From: Pedobacter glucosidilyticus DSM 23534
GTDB lineage: Bacteria > Bacteroidota > Bacteroidia > Sphingobacteriales > Sphingobacteriaceae
Assembly: GCF_000425145.1 (NCBI RefSeq)
Contig: NZ_KE384312.1
Span: 1-64,000, forward strand
Direction of reading: 5' to 3'
DNA length: 64,000 nt
The notes under the pieces were generated by a model. The model ran no database searches and had not been told where the DNA came from. It saw nothing but the letters and a program-made list of their open reading frames with translations. The stretch's first letter is position 1. The number at the start of each line of letters is the position of its first letter. Below are positions 44,902 to 52,885 of this stretch, piece by piece. The translations under genes were made by a program, and so were the position numbers.

Positions 44902-45717
44902 TTAGGAGAAAATATCAAATTCATCAAAGTCTTGTGTTTTAAGCTGAGCTGAAGGCAAAGAAGTATTGGCTATTGCAGCCTTTAAATCCCAATTTTCTAG
45001 ATTTGGTATTTGGATTTCATAATGTATTTCTATTTGTTTTTTTCTGAGCTCTTCTAAACGGGTGATGGTTAAATTTTCTCTCAGTTTGAAAATGGTTTCT
45101 CTTTCCTCCTCAACTGCTTTACTTAAAAACTCTGGGTCTTTAAGTATCATGGTGGTAGCAATTAAATCTAATTTTGGGTAGTAAAAAGTACCATTATTAC
45201 CTATACTGGTTTCTATTTCGTAACCAGAATTTATGCCCATTTGTACGGTATAGGGTGCACATAATGCAAAAATAGATTTTATACCGATTTGTGTAGATAT
45301 AGCCACACAAGCTCTTGATAGAAAAATGCTACCTACCCCATAACCTGCTATTTCTCTAGAATTCCATAAGCCACAAAATTCGCCTGTACCTTGTTGTGCA
45401 TAATTGTAAACTAAGGTGGTTATAGCAGGGTCTAGGGCTTTAGTGGCTTCTTCTATGGGTAAGGGTTGACTTCCACCGGCAACATGTATACGTACCCCTC
45501 CATAAACTTTCTTTTTATCTAATGATTCAACAATGAGAACAAAGGCTCCTGGGTTGTCTACCCACTCGTTTTTTGAGGAAGTAACTTTGGTAACGCCAAT
45601 ACTCGTAAGCACATTTTTATGTCCTTCTACAAACAGCGCACAGGTTTCTGGATCGTCTATCGCCCTAAACGCTCTTAATCTTACTTCGGGTTTTTCTTTA
45701 TTTAAATAAGACTCCAT
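44902..45717 (-). CDS. GNAT-fold / N-acyl synthase-like protein
   Basis: A 271-residue cytosolic protein and first gene of the five-gene signalling operon. It has a GNAT-like pattern: VRLRAFRAIDDPETCALFVEGHKNVL, then a strand pair around GGVRIHVAGGS, EFCGLWNSREIAGYGVGSIFLSRACVAISTQIG, and a closing CAPYTVQMGINSGYE strand-helix. The EFCGLWNSRE segment recalls the E-x-x-R motif of N-acyl amino acid and LuxI-type synthases, but this is only a resemblance. A charged helical tail follows. The ATG at 45717 is preferred over the adjacent TTG at 45720. Being next to the Rv1355c-like gene suggests they act on the same compound. Confidence 0.6.
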   Translation of the reverse strand: MESYLNKEKPEVRLRAFRAIDDPETCALFVEGHKNVLTSIGVTKVTSSKNEWVDNPGAFVLIVESLDKKKVYGGVRIHVAGGSQPLPIEEATKALDPAITTLVYNYAQQGTGEFCGLWNSREIAGYGVGSIFLSRACVAISTQIGIKSIFALCAPYTVQMGINSGYEIETSIGNNGTFYYPKLDLIATTMILKDPEFLSKAVEEERETIFKLRENLTITRLEELRKKQIEIHYEIQIPNLENWDLKAAIANTSLPSAQLKTQDFDEFDIFS

Positions 45718-46085
45718 CAATTTTGTACAAGTATGGTTTTTAAATTTAACGTATTCTAAGAATCTTATACCAGTTTAATGGCTTAAAAGTTATTAATATT
45801 TTTTATTAAGGCTGAAAATAGCAAATAATATAGCTTTTATAAGTTTCTAATAAATTTTATTGTTAAAATAAGTTTATGCTGATAAGTTATAATCTAAAAG
45901 ATACTAAGTGTTGTTACTTCTAATTTAAGGATTAAAAAATCTCAAAAAGAATAAAAATTAAAAGCATTTACTAAAAAATACACATTTCATAGTGTAAATA
46001 AGCAATATTTTTTACAAATTGGCATCGCCGTAGCAACCAATTTAAAATTTTAGAATTAAGTAACAAAAACAACAGAAATTTCCAA
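45718..46085. other. Divergent control region between the signalling operon and uxaC
   Basis: 368 bp, very AT-rich, without a gene. It must hold promoters for both directions, but no exact TTTG/TAnnTTTG pair stands out. Near uxaC, AAATTGG (46016-46022) and CCAATTT (46037-46043) form an inverted repeat around GGCATCG, which is also the half-site of the operator-like motif upstream of the LacI gene at 52697. Confidence 0.5.
46016..46043. promoter_or_regulatory. Operator-like inverted repeat upstream of uxaC
   Basis: The 7-bp arms AAATTGG/CCAATTT enclose CATCGCCGTAGCAA. The sequence GGCATCG (46021-46027) matches one half of GGCATCGATGCC at 52697-52708. It lies 43 bp before the uxaC ATG. Binding by the LacI-type protein encoded at 51590 is an inference. 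Confidence 0.4.
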
Positions 46086-47492
46086 ATGAAAGAAGGCGCA
46101 GTAATACCAGAGGATTTTTTACTTTACAGCAAGCAGGCAAAGGTTTTATATCATGATTATGCTAAGGATTTACCTATCATAGATTATCACAATCATCTTC
46201 CTCCACAAGAGATTGCAGAAAATAAGAAATTTAGTACTTTAACTGAAATTTGGTTAAAAGGAGATCATTACAAATGGAGGGCTATGAGGGCTCTTGGTGT
46301 AGATGAAAATTATATCACCGGCAGTGCTTCTGATGAGGAAAAGTTTATGGCTTGGGCTAAAGTGGTTCCTGCAACAGTAAGAAATCCACTTTTTCATTGG
46401 ACACACATGGAACTTAAAAATCCTTTTGACGTTCAAAATTTCTTAAACGAGCAATCGGCATCAAAAATTTACAGTCATGCTAATGAGCTTTTAGCACAAG
46501 ATAATTTTTCTACACAAGGCTTATTAACCCAGTTTAATGTGGTGATGGTAGGTACTACAGATGATCCTTGTGATGACTTAAAATACCATAAGCAATTACA
46601 AGAAAGCGGCTTTGCAGTAAAGGTAAAACCATCTTTTCGTCCGGATAAATCTTTGTTAATTGGCGATGTAAATGCTTACAGAGCTTATATCAAAAAATTA
46701 TCAGCAGCATCGGGCATACAAATTACAGATGTTGAGTCTTTAATTGCAGCTTTAAGAAATAGGGTTGATTATTTTGAAGCTCATGGTGCAAGTATATCAG
46801 ACCATGGTTTACAAGCTATCCCATCAAAGTTAACTTTAACAGATGCCCAAAAACAAGAATACAAAAAGCTTTTAGCTGGTGATGTGGATACTTTCTCTGA
46901 TCCAGATGCTTTTGCTGGATATGTTTTAACAGAGTTAGGTAAAATTTATCATGAAAAAGGTTGGGTACAGCAATTCCATTTAGGTGCTATACGTAATAAC
47001 AACCACGGGATGATGAGAAAATTAGGTCCGGATACTGGTTACGATTCTATTGCCGATTTTAAACAAGCAGAAAGTCTTTCTAATTTCTTAGGCAATCTTT
47101 CTTTAGAAGACCAATTAACCAAAACCATTCTTTATAACCTTAACCCTGCTGATAATGATGTTTTTGCTACCATGATAGGCAATTTTGCCGATGGGAAAAC
47201 AAAAGGTAAAATGCAATTTGGCTCGGGCTGGTGGTTCTTAGACCAAAAAGATGGGATGGAGAAACAATTAAATTCCTTATCAAATATGGGAGTTCTGAGT
47301 ACTTTTGTTGGGATGTTAACAGATTCTAGAAGTTTCCTTTCTTACTCCAGACATGAATATTTCAGAAGAATATTATGTAATCTTTTAGGTTCTGAGATGG
47401 AGAATGGCCAAATCCCTGATGATGAAAAATGGATTGGACAAATTGTTAAAGATATTTGCTACTATAACGCTAAACAATACTTTAATTTATAA
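46086..47492 (+). CDS. uxaC: Glucuronate (galacturonate) isomerase
   Basis: First step of hexuronate breakdown: converts galacturonate to tagaturonate and glucuronate to fructuronate. The 468-residue length is standard. Metal- and substrate-site motifs are visible: IIDYHNHLPPQEIAENK, QFHLGAIRNNN and FGSGWWFLDQKDGM, with the late SFLSYSRHEYFRRILC typical of UxaC. It heads a tight group, with kdgK starting on its last base (TAATG). The reductase and dehydratase that join it to 2-keto-3-deoxygluconate are not in this window. Confidence 0.95.
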   Translation: MKEGAVIPEDFLLYSKQAKVLYHDYAKDLPIIDYHNHLPPQEIAENKKFSTLTEIWLKGDHYKWRAMRALGVDENYITGSASDEEKFMAWAKVVPATVRNPLFHWTHMELKNPFDVQNFLNEQSASKIYSHANELLAQDNFSTQGLLTQFNVVMVGTTDDPCDDLKYHKQLQESGFAVKVKPSFRPDKSLLIGDVNAYRAYIKKLSAASGIQITDVESLIAALRNRVDYFEAHGASISDHGLQAIPSKLTLTDAQKQEYKKLLAGDVDTFSDPDAFAGYVLTELGKIYHEKGWVQQFHLGAIRNNNHGMMRKLGPDTGYDSIADFKQAESLSNFLGNLSLEDQLTKTILYNLNPADNDVFATMIGNFADGKTKGKMQFGSGWWFLDQKDGMEKQLNSLSNMGVLSTFVGMLTDSRSFLSYSRHEYFRRILCNLLGSEMENGQIPDDEKWIGQIVKDICYYNAKQYFNL

Positions 47493-48511
47493 TGAGTAAA
47501 ATATTAACCTTTGGTGAGCTATTACTAAGAATTTCTCCGGACGCAAACGGAGCATGGTTAAAAAATAATGAAATCCCAATTTTTGTTGGCGGAGCCGAGC
47601 TAAATGTAGCTACCGGCTTAGCCATTTGGGGTGCTGATGTTTCTTTCTTTACTGCTTTACCAGATCATGACCTAACCAAAGAAATTTTAGGTTATATAGA
47701 AAATTTAAATATTGATGCTTCAAGAATCGCTTTACAAGGGGAGCGTATAGGGATTTATTACCTTACCCAAGGTAAAGATTTAAAAAGTGCCGGGGTTATC
47801 TATGATAGGGCATATTCATCATTTTATGCTTTAAAGCCAGGTGATGTAAATTGGGATAAAGTATTGGAAGGCGTAAGCCATTTTCAGTTTAGTGCTATTT
47901 GTCCTGCTGTTTCGCAAAATGCTGCAAACGTTTGCCTAGAAGCTGTGAAAGCTTGTAAAGCAAAAGGTATACATGTTTCTTTAGACTTGAATTACAGAGC
48001 AAAGCTTTGGAAATATGGTAAAAGCCCGGTAGAAATTATGCCAGAAATTGCTTCATATTGTGATTTAATTATGGGTAATTTATGGGCTGCTCATCAAATG
48101 TTGGGTACTGCATTAGATGATACCTTGATAGTACAAGATGCTAAGGAAGCTTATCTTAAACATGCCGAAAAAACATCTTTAGAGATAATGAGTAAATTTC
48201 CTAACTGTAAAGCAGTAGCCAATACCTTTAGGTTTGAAAACGGCGAGGGCATTAATTATTATACCACATTTTATCAAGAAGGTACACTACATGTATCTCA
48301 GCAATATCAGGTTGATAAAATTATCAATAAAGTAGGAAGTGGAGATGCCTTTATGGGTGGTTTACTTTTTGGTATATCATCTGGTTACAGCACACAAGAT
48401 ACCTTAGAATTTGCTACGGCTGCTGCTTTTAAAAAGCTATTTATCCCAACAGATTCAACATCAACAACTAAAGAAGAAATATTACAAACCATAAAAGACT
48501 ATGCCGCATAA
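47492..48511 (+). CDS. kdgK: 2-keto-3-deoxygluconate kinase (PfkB family)
   Basis: A 339-residue ribokinase-fold enzyme expected to phosphorylate 2-keto-3-deoxygluconate to KDPG. It begins ILTFGELLLRISP, has the substrate glycine pair FVGGAELNVA, and the C-terminal catalytic motif NKVGSGDAFMGGLLFG with the base Asp. The alternative sugar specificities of PfkB kinases are set aside because the next gene encodes the aldolase that takes KDPG. It overlaps uxaC by 1 bp and kdgA by 11 bp. Confidence 0.9.
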   Translation: MSKILTFGELLLRISPDANGAWLKNNEIPIFVGGAELNVATGLAIWGADVSFFTALPDHDLTKEILGYIENLNIDASRIALQGERIGIYYLTQGKDLKSAGVIYDRAYSSFYALKPGDVNWDKVLEGVSHFQFSAICPAVSQNAANVCLEAVKACKAKGIHVSLDLNYRAKLWKYGKSPVEIMPEIASYCDLIMGNLWAAHQMLGTALDDTLIVQDAKEAYLKHAEKTSLEIMSKFPNCKAVANTFRFENGEGINYYTTFYQEGTLHVSQQYQVDKIINKVGSGDAFMGGLLFGISSGYSTQDTLEFATAAAFKKLFIPTDSTSTTKEEILQTIKDYAA

Positions 48512-49157
48512 ACAAACTGTCTTAGACACCATTATTGGCCAGGGGATGCTACCTCTGTTTTATCATGAAGATAAAGAGCTAAGCTTAGCTATCATTAAAA
48601 CCTTATACGAAGCGGGTGTAAAAACGCTAGAATATACTAACCGTGGTCCGGCTGCTTTAGAAAATTTTAGATATTTAAAATCACAATTAAAAGATCTTCC
48701 TGATTTTTACTTAGGGATAGGAACCATTAAAAACACCAAAGAGGCACAAGATTTTATTGATGCTGGTGCCGATTATATTGTATGCCCTACGGTAAATATT
48801 GCGGTGGGCCAATTGGTAAATAGCCTTGATATGCTTTGGATACCTGGCTGTATGACACCTACAGAAATTAGTACTGCACAAGGTGTGGGTGCATTATTGA
48901 TTAAACTTTTCCCTGCAAATGTTTTAGGGACAGGTTTTGTAAGTGCGATAAGAGAACTTTTTGTTGGGCAACATTTTATGCCAACAGGAGGTGTTGAAAT
49001 TGAAGAAAAAAATATTCGAGAGTGGTTTAAAGCAGGTGTTTCTGCAGTTGGAATGGGGAGCAAACTCATCAGTAAAGATGTGATGCAAAACAGAGCTTTA
49101 GACGAGTTAGCAAAAAACACAGCAGAAGCTTTTAGGCTGATAAAACTTTGTAAATAA
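48501..49157 (+). CDS. eda: KDPG/KHG aldolase
   Basis: Splits 2-keto-3-deoxy-6-phosphogluconate into pyruvate and glyceraldehyde 3-phosphate. The 218-residue class I aldolase has the base Glu in VKTLEYTNRGPAAL, the Schiff-base Lys in LLIKLFPANVLG, and the phosphate-binding end FMPTGGVE...SAVGMGSKLI. All are in place. It overlaps the kinase gene by 11 bp, so the pair is translationally coupled. The transporter gene follows 28 bp later. Confidence 0.93.
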   Translation: MPHKQTVLDTIIGQGMLPLFYHEDKELSLAIIKTLYEAGVKTLEYTNRGPAALENFRYLKSQLKDLPDFYLGIGTIKNTKEAQDFIDAGADYIVCPTVNIAVGQLVNSLDMLWIPGCMTPTEISTAQGVGALLIKLFPANVLGTGFVSAIRELFVGQHFMPTGGVEIEEKNIREWFKAGVSAVGMGSKLISKDVMQNRALDELAKNTAEAFRLIKLCK

Positions 49158-49185
49158 ATCCAAATTATATAAACCAAAAATAAAT

Positions 49186-50751
49186 ATGACGAACGAAAAA
49201 ATAGGAAAATTTAGGTGGACGGTATGTGCCATGTTATTTTTCGCTACAACAATCAATTATCTGGATAGACAGGTACTTTCACTTACGTGGAAGGATTTTA
49301 TTTCTCCTGAGTTCCACTGGACAAATAATGATTACGGTAATATTACGGCACTTTTTTCTATTTTTTATGCTGTATCCATGCTATTTGCAGGAAGATTTGT
49401 GGATTGGATGGATACTAAAAAGGGATTTTTGTGGGCTATAGGTGTTTGGTCTGTAGGTGCCTGTCTTCACGCTTATTGTGGTATAGCTACATCTGGTATT
49501 ATTACCGGGAATTGGTTTGTAGGATTTCAAGGGGCTAAAGAATCATTAGAAGTGGTTAACGATACTGCTTTAATCATTTCTGTAAGTGTAACCTTATTTA
49601 TTTTCGCTCGTCTTGTTCTTGCTGTTGGTGAAGCTGGAAATTTTCCTGCTGCTATAAAAGCAACGGCAGAGTTTTTTCCCAAAAAAGATAGGGCGTTTGC
49701 TACTAGTATTTTCAATGCTGGCGCAACGGTAGGTGCTTTGGCAGCTCCGGTTACTATACCTTTCATAGCTGCTGCTTGGGGTTGGGAGATGTCATTTATC
49801 ATTATAGGTGCGCTAGGTTTTGTTTGGATGGGTTTCTGGATATTTTATTATAAAAAACCAGAGGTGCATCCAAAAGTTAATGCTGCTGAATTGGCTTATA
49901 TCCAGCAAGATATTATTGCAGACAGGAAATTGGTAGATTATGTTGAAGAAACTAGCACTAAGGCTTCTTTTGCCGATTGTTTCAAGTATAAACAAACTTG
50001 GGCATTTGCTTTTGGTAAGTTTATGACGGATGGAGTATGGTGGTTTTTCTTGTTCTGGGCACCTGCTTATTTAAGTTCTGTTTATGGAATGGATTCTACA
50101 GAAAGTGCATTACCATTATTTGTATTGTATATTATAACCTTACTTTCAATCATTGGAGGTTGGTTACCTACCTATTTTGTTGATAAAAAAGGTATGAATC
50201 CTTATGAGGGACGTATGAGAGCCATGTTAATATTTGCTTTTTTCCCGTTACTGGCATTACTTGCGCAACCTTTAGGTGGTATTTCTTATTGGATACCAGT
50301 TATTATTATTGGTATTTCCGGAGCGGCACACCAAGCTTGGTCTGCAAATATTTTCACTACTGTAGGAGATATGTTTCCTAAAAAGGCTATTGCTACTGTA
50401 ACAGGCATAGGAGGTATGGCTGGGGGTTTAGGCTCGTTTCTTATTAACAAGGGTTCTGGTTTATTATTTGATTTTACGCAAAAGAACTGGAGCACTGTTA
50501 ATGGAGTAAATGTTACAGAACAATATCCTCAATTGAAAGATGCTGAGCAGGCAAAAGCTTTCTTTACAGAAAAAGGAGTTGCTAATACGGAAGAGTTTCT
50601 GAAACAGTTATCTGCTTCTGGTGAGACTGTTGTAAATGGAATTAATTCTGGATATATGATTATATTTTCTATCTGCGCCTTTTGTTATTTGATTGGCTGG
50701 GTGGTTATGAAATCACTAGTTCCAAAATATAGCCCTATTAAAGGATTATAA
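49186..50751 (+). CDS. MFS transporter, hexuronate (ExuT/ACS) type
   Basis: A 521-residue major facilitator with about 12 membrane helices. The ACS-family opening FFATTINYLDRQVLSL and the motif-A-like RFVDWMDTKKGF in the first loop are typical of ExuT-like uronate/H+ symporters. It is about 80 residues longer than E. coli ExuT. Extra sequence is found after helix 3 (residues near 95-130) and between helices 11 and 12 (around 435-495). It closes the uxaC-kdgK-eda group, which points to galacturonate or glucuronate as cargo. Confidence 0.87.
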   Translation: MTNEKIGKFRWTVCAMLFFATTINYLDRQVLSLTWKDFISPEFHWTNNDYGNITALFSIFYAVSMLFAGRFVDWMDTKKGFLWAIGVWSVGACLHAYCGIATSGIITGNWFVGFQGAKESLEVVNDTALIISVSVTLFIFARLVLAVGEAGNFPAAIKATAEFFPKKDRAFATSIFNAGATVGALAAPVTIPFIAAAWGWEMSFIIIGALGFVWMGFWIFYYKKPEVHPKVNAAELAYIQQDIIADRKLVDYVEETSTKASFADCFKYKQTWAFAFGKFMTDGVWWFFLFWAPAYLSSVYGMDSTESALPLFVLYIITLLSIIGGWLPTYFVDKKGMNPYEGRMRAMLIFAFFPLLALLAQPLGGISYWIPVIIIGISGAAHQAWSANIFTTVGDMFPKKAIATVTGIGGMAGGLGSFLINKGSGLLFDFTQKNWSTVNGVNVTEQYPQLKDAEQAKAFFTEKGVANTEEFLKQLSASGETVVNGINSGYMIIFSICAFCYLIGWVVMKSLVPKYSPIKGL

Positions 50752-50782
50752 CTTATATATTGTTTTTTAAGCAGTTACGTAA

Positions 50783-51008
50783 AGAGGTTGTTTCAGAAAT
50801 CATATTTGTCACATTGAGTAGATCTTTGTTGTCATCCTGAGGTCTAATATATTTCATATAAATCAATATGAAATGACGTTTTTTACAAAATACAATAATC
50901 CTGATAATCAGTTTATTATAAAAAACGTCAATGGTAGCGAAGTCGAAGGATAAAAAAGGCTTCGACTCCGCTCAGCCTGACATAAAGTGGTGATTTGAGA
51001 CAGCCTCT
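50783..51008. repeat. MITE-like element with terminal inverted repeats
   Basis: Its ends AGAGGTTGTTTCA (from 50783) and the complement of TGAGACAGCCTCT (to 51008) match over about 18 bp with a few differences. Inside are a perfect 12-bp inverted repeat (50874-50885 with 50919-50930) and a 12-bp hairpin around AGTCGAAG/CTTCGACT (50937-50948 with 50960-50971, one mismatch). CTTCGACTCCGCTCAG-type repeats are scattered through many Bacteroidota genomes. There is no coding capacity, so it would move only with an outside transposase. Confidence 0.6.
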
Positions 51009-51146
51009 TTTTTTTATGGAATCTTTATAATATTTACCAGTATTTAAGCCTATGGTTGTATCGGTCTGAATTTTTGGGTTATCATATTATTAGGCTGATG
51101 ATGATTTTTTTTGTTATGAGGAGGAGATTTCAAGATTATATTTCAG

Positions 51147-51168
51147 GGGGGCTTAGTGTATTTTTTTA
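51147..51168. repeat. 22-bp direct repeat, copy 1
   Basis: A G-run, CTTAGTGTA and a T-run, identical to 51286-51307. The two copies bracket the 11-bp tandem array. Confidence 0.75.
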
Positions 51169-51237
51169 CTGAAAATGCCAAATTTTATACCCCCTCCAGA
51201 TGCTGGAAACGCACTTTTTAAGATTAGCTTTCTGGTG

Positions 51238-51281
51238 GGTAGCTGTAAGGTAGCCGTAAGGTTGCTGTAAGCTAACTGTAA
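51238..51281. repeat. 11-bp tandem repeat, four units
   Basis: Units in order: GGTAGCTGTAA, GGTAGCCGTAA, GGTTGCTGTAA, GCTAACTGTAA. They follow one another without spacers, and the array is followed at once by GCAAG and then the second 22-bp repeat. The 11-bp period is one helical turn, so each unit would present the same face. Confidence 0.8.
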
Positions 51282-51285
51282 GCAA

Positions 51286-51307
51286 GGGGGCTTAGTGTAT
51301 TTTTTTA
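51286..51307. repeat. 22-bp direct repeat, copy 2
   Basis: Identical to 51147-51168, 139 bp to the right. Both copies end in seven T's and an A. Confidence 0.75.
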
Positions 51308-51589
51308 AAAAAAATAGTTGTCCGTTCTGAGGGGTATTTATGGTGTTAAAAAATAGATAATTTCTGAAAGGTTTTTTGGGTTAGACTAGGATTTTATCAG
51401 ATACACCAGGGTTGTTTTTTCGGTTTAAATATTTTTATTGGGTAAGTATTAACATCAAGCATATATTCTTTAAAATATTGTTCATATAGATTAGTGGGTT
51501 TGATTGTCAACAATACTTTGATAAGATGTGGTAAGTTTCACGAGCTTATTTGGGGTAATGGCATAAGTTGTTTGAATGATCATTTACTA

Positions 51590-52603
51590 TTATACTCCAT
51601 TAGGATGAAGCGTGGTATCTAGCATAATAGATTCAAACTCTTCTATTGGGTATTTACTTTCAATAATACTGATAAGCATTTCTGCAGCTTTTTCGCCCAT
51701 CTCAAAGGCCGGTTGCCTGATATAGGAAAGGGAAGGATTCAACAACTCTACTAATTCTGAATTACTAAAACCTGCAACAAGAATATCATGATGATGAGTA
51801 GCATATTTTTTCATGGTACTTAAACAGCCAGTACTTAATCTGTCGCTGGCAACAAAAATGGCGTCTGGAGGATTGTCATGTGATAGAAATTCTCTCACAG
51901 CAATTTCTACTTCTATTTGATCACGGCCACCGTGTTTACAATATTTAATAAGTTCTTTATCTATAGGGATATGATGTTGTCTTAAAGCTTCTTCATAGCC
52001 TTTTTGTCTTTCGGCTGTAATAGAAAGCTGCGAAGCATTTGCCAAATGAGCAATACGTTTACATCCTTTACTAATTAAAAATTCTGTAGCTTCAAAAGCA
52101 CCTTTAAAATTATTGCTAGATACTTTATGGGTATTCATAGAATTTAAAATTCTATCGAAAAAAACTATAGGTAAACCTTGGTCATGTAATTTTTCAAGAT
52201 GGCTATAATCTTTAGTTTCTGCACTTAAAGATACCAGTAAACCGTCAACAGATCTGTTTGCTAAATGTTCTACGTTAATAACTTCGCGTTCATAACTATC
52301 ATGAGTTTGGGAGATGATAACATGGTAACCTTTACTATAAGCTACAGATTCTATACCGTCAATAGCTTGAGAAAAAAACTGATTAGCAACCTCGCATACA
52401 ATCACACCAATAGAATAGCTTCTTCTTTCTTTTAGACTTAATGCAATAGGATTTCTTTTGAAATTAACTTTCTCGGCATATTCTAAAACTATCTTTTTAG
52501 TTTCTTCACTAATTTCATATCCACCTCTTAAGGCTCTGGATACAGTTGAAGTAGATAGATTTAAAGCTTTGGCAATATCTTTTATCGTAGTAGGTTTAAA
52601 CAT
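51590..52603 (-). CDS. LacI-family regulator of the pectin/uronate locus
   Basis: A 337-residue LacI/GalR protein. The helix-turn-helix and hinge read TIKDIAKALNLSTSTVSRALRGGYEIS...NPIALSLKERRSYSIGVIV, followed by a sugar-binding sensor domain. The ATG at 52603 is preferred to an in-frame TTG at 52630, because it places the DNA-binding domain at the normal N-terminal position. It is divergent from susC, with two GGCATCGAT-type motifs in between, and convergent to the uronate genes. A uronate or KDG-like inducer is likely. SusCD loci are more often run by HTCS or sigma/anti-sigma pairs, so LacI control is less common. Confidence 0.85.
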   Translation of the reverse strand: MFKPTTIKDIAKALNLSTSTVSRALRGGYEISEETKKIVLEYAEKVNFKRNPIALSLKERRSYSIGVIVCEVANQFFSQAIDGIESVAYSKGYHVIISQTHDSYEREVINVEHLANRSVDGLLVSLSAETKDYSHLEKLHDQGLPIVFFDRILNSMNTHKVSSNNFKGAFEATEFLISKGCKRIAHLANASQLSITAERQKGYEEALRQHHIPIDKELIKYCKHGGRDQIEVEIAVREFLSHDNPPDAIFVASDRLSTGCLSTMKKYATHHHDILVAGFSNSELVELLNPSLSYIRQPAFEMGEKAAEMLISIIESKYPIEEFESIMLDTTLHPNGV

Positions 52604-52696
52604 TAGGCTGGGTGGTTTTAAAAGCTTCAAGATAAATTTAGAAAAAATATATTTAAAAGCGTTTTTTAAGTTAAAAAATGTTGATTTAACACTTAC

Positions 52697-52720
52697 GGCA
52701 TCGATGCCGGCATCGATTGC
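52697..52720. promoter_or_regulatory. Tandem operator-like motifs upstream of LacI and susC
   Basis: GGCATCGATGCC (52697-52708) is a perfect 12-bp palindrome and is followed without a gap by GGCATCGATTGC (52709-52720), a near copy. Both have a central CG as in LacI-family sites. They lie 94 bp before the LacI ATG and 166 bp before the susC ATG. Confidence 0.6.
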
Positions 52721-52885
52721 GCATTTTTTTTAAACCAGTTACTTCTTTTTTCTTTAAAAACTGATTACCATTGTTTAAGCCAATTAAATAAATAGACCAT
52801 TTCAATAAAAGACTTCTTGCAACAAATGCTAACCTAGTGAGTGCTTTGTGAAGTGTATTTATTTATTAGCAACCATTAATTATAA

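Larger units (their letters stand above)
50752..51589. other. 838-bp repeat-rich gap between convergent genes
   Basis: No gene is visible between the transporter stop and the LacI stop. The left part is a roughly 226-bp element with inverted ends and inner hairpins (50783-51008). The middle holds a 22-bp direct repeat flanking four copies of an 11-bp unit (51147-51307). The rest (51308-51589) shows nothing I can name. Base composition shifts to G-rich runs here (GGGGGG, CCCCC), unlike the surrounding DNA. Confidence 0.7.

Noticed and set aside
51238-51281. CRISPR array
   Set aside because: Units are 11 bp, with no spacers and no cas genes nearby.
50752-51589. Decayed gene in the long gap
   Set aside because: No frame with family-like residues on either strand; the stretch is explained in part by repeats, and the rest shows no recognisable protein remnant.
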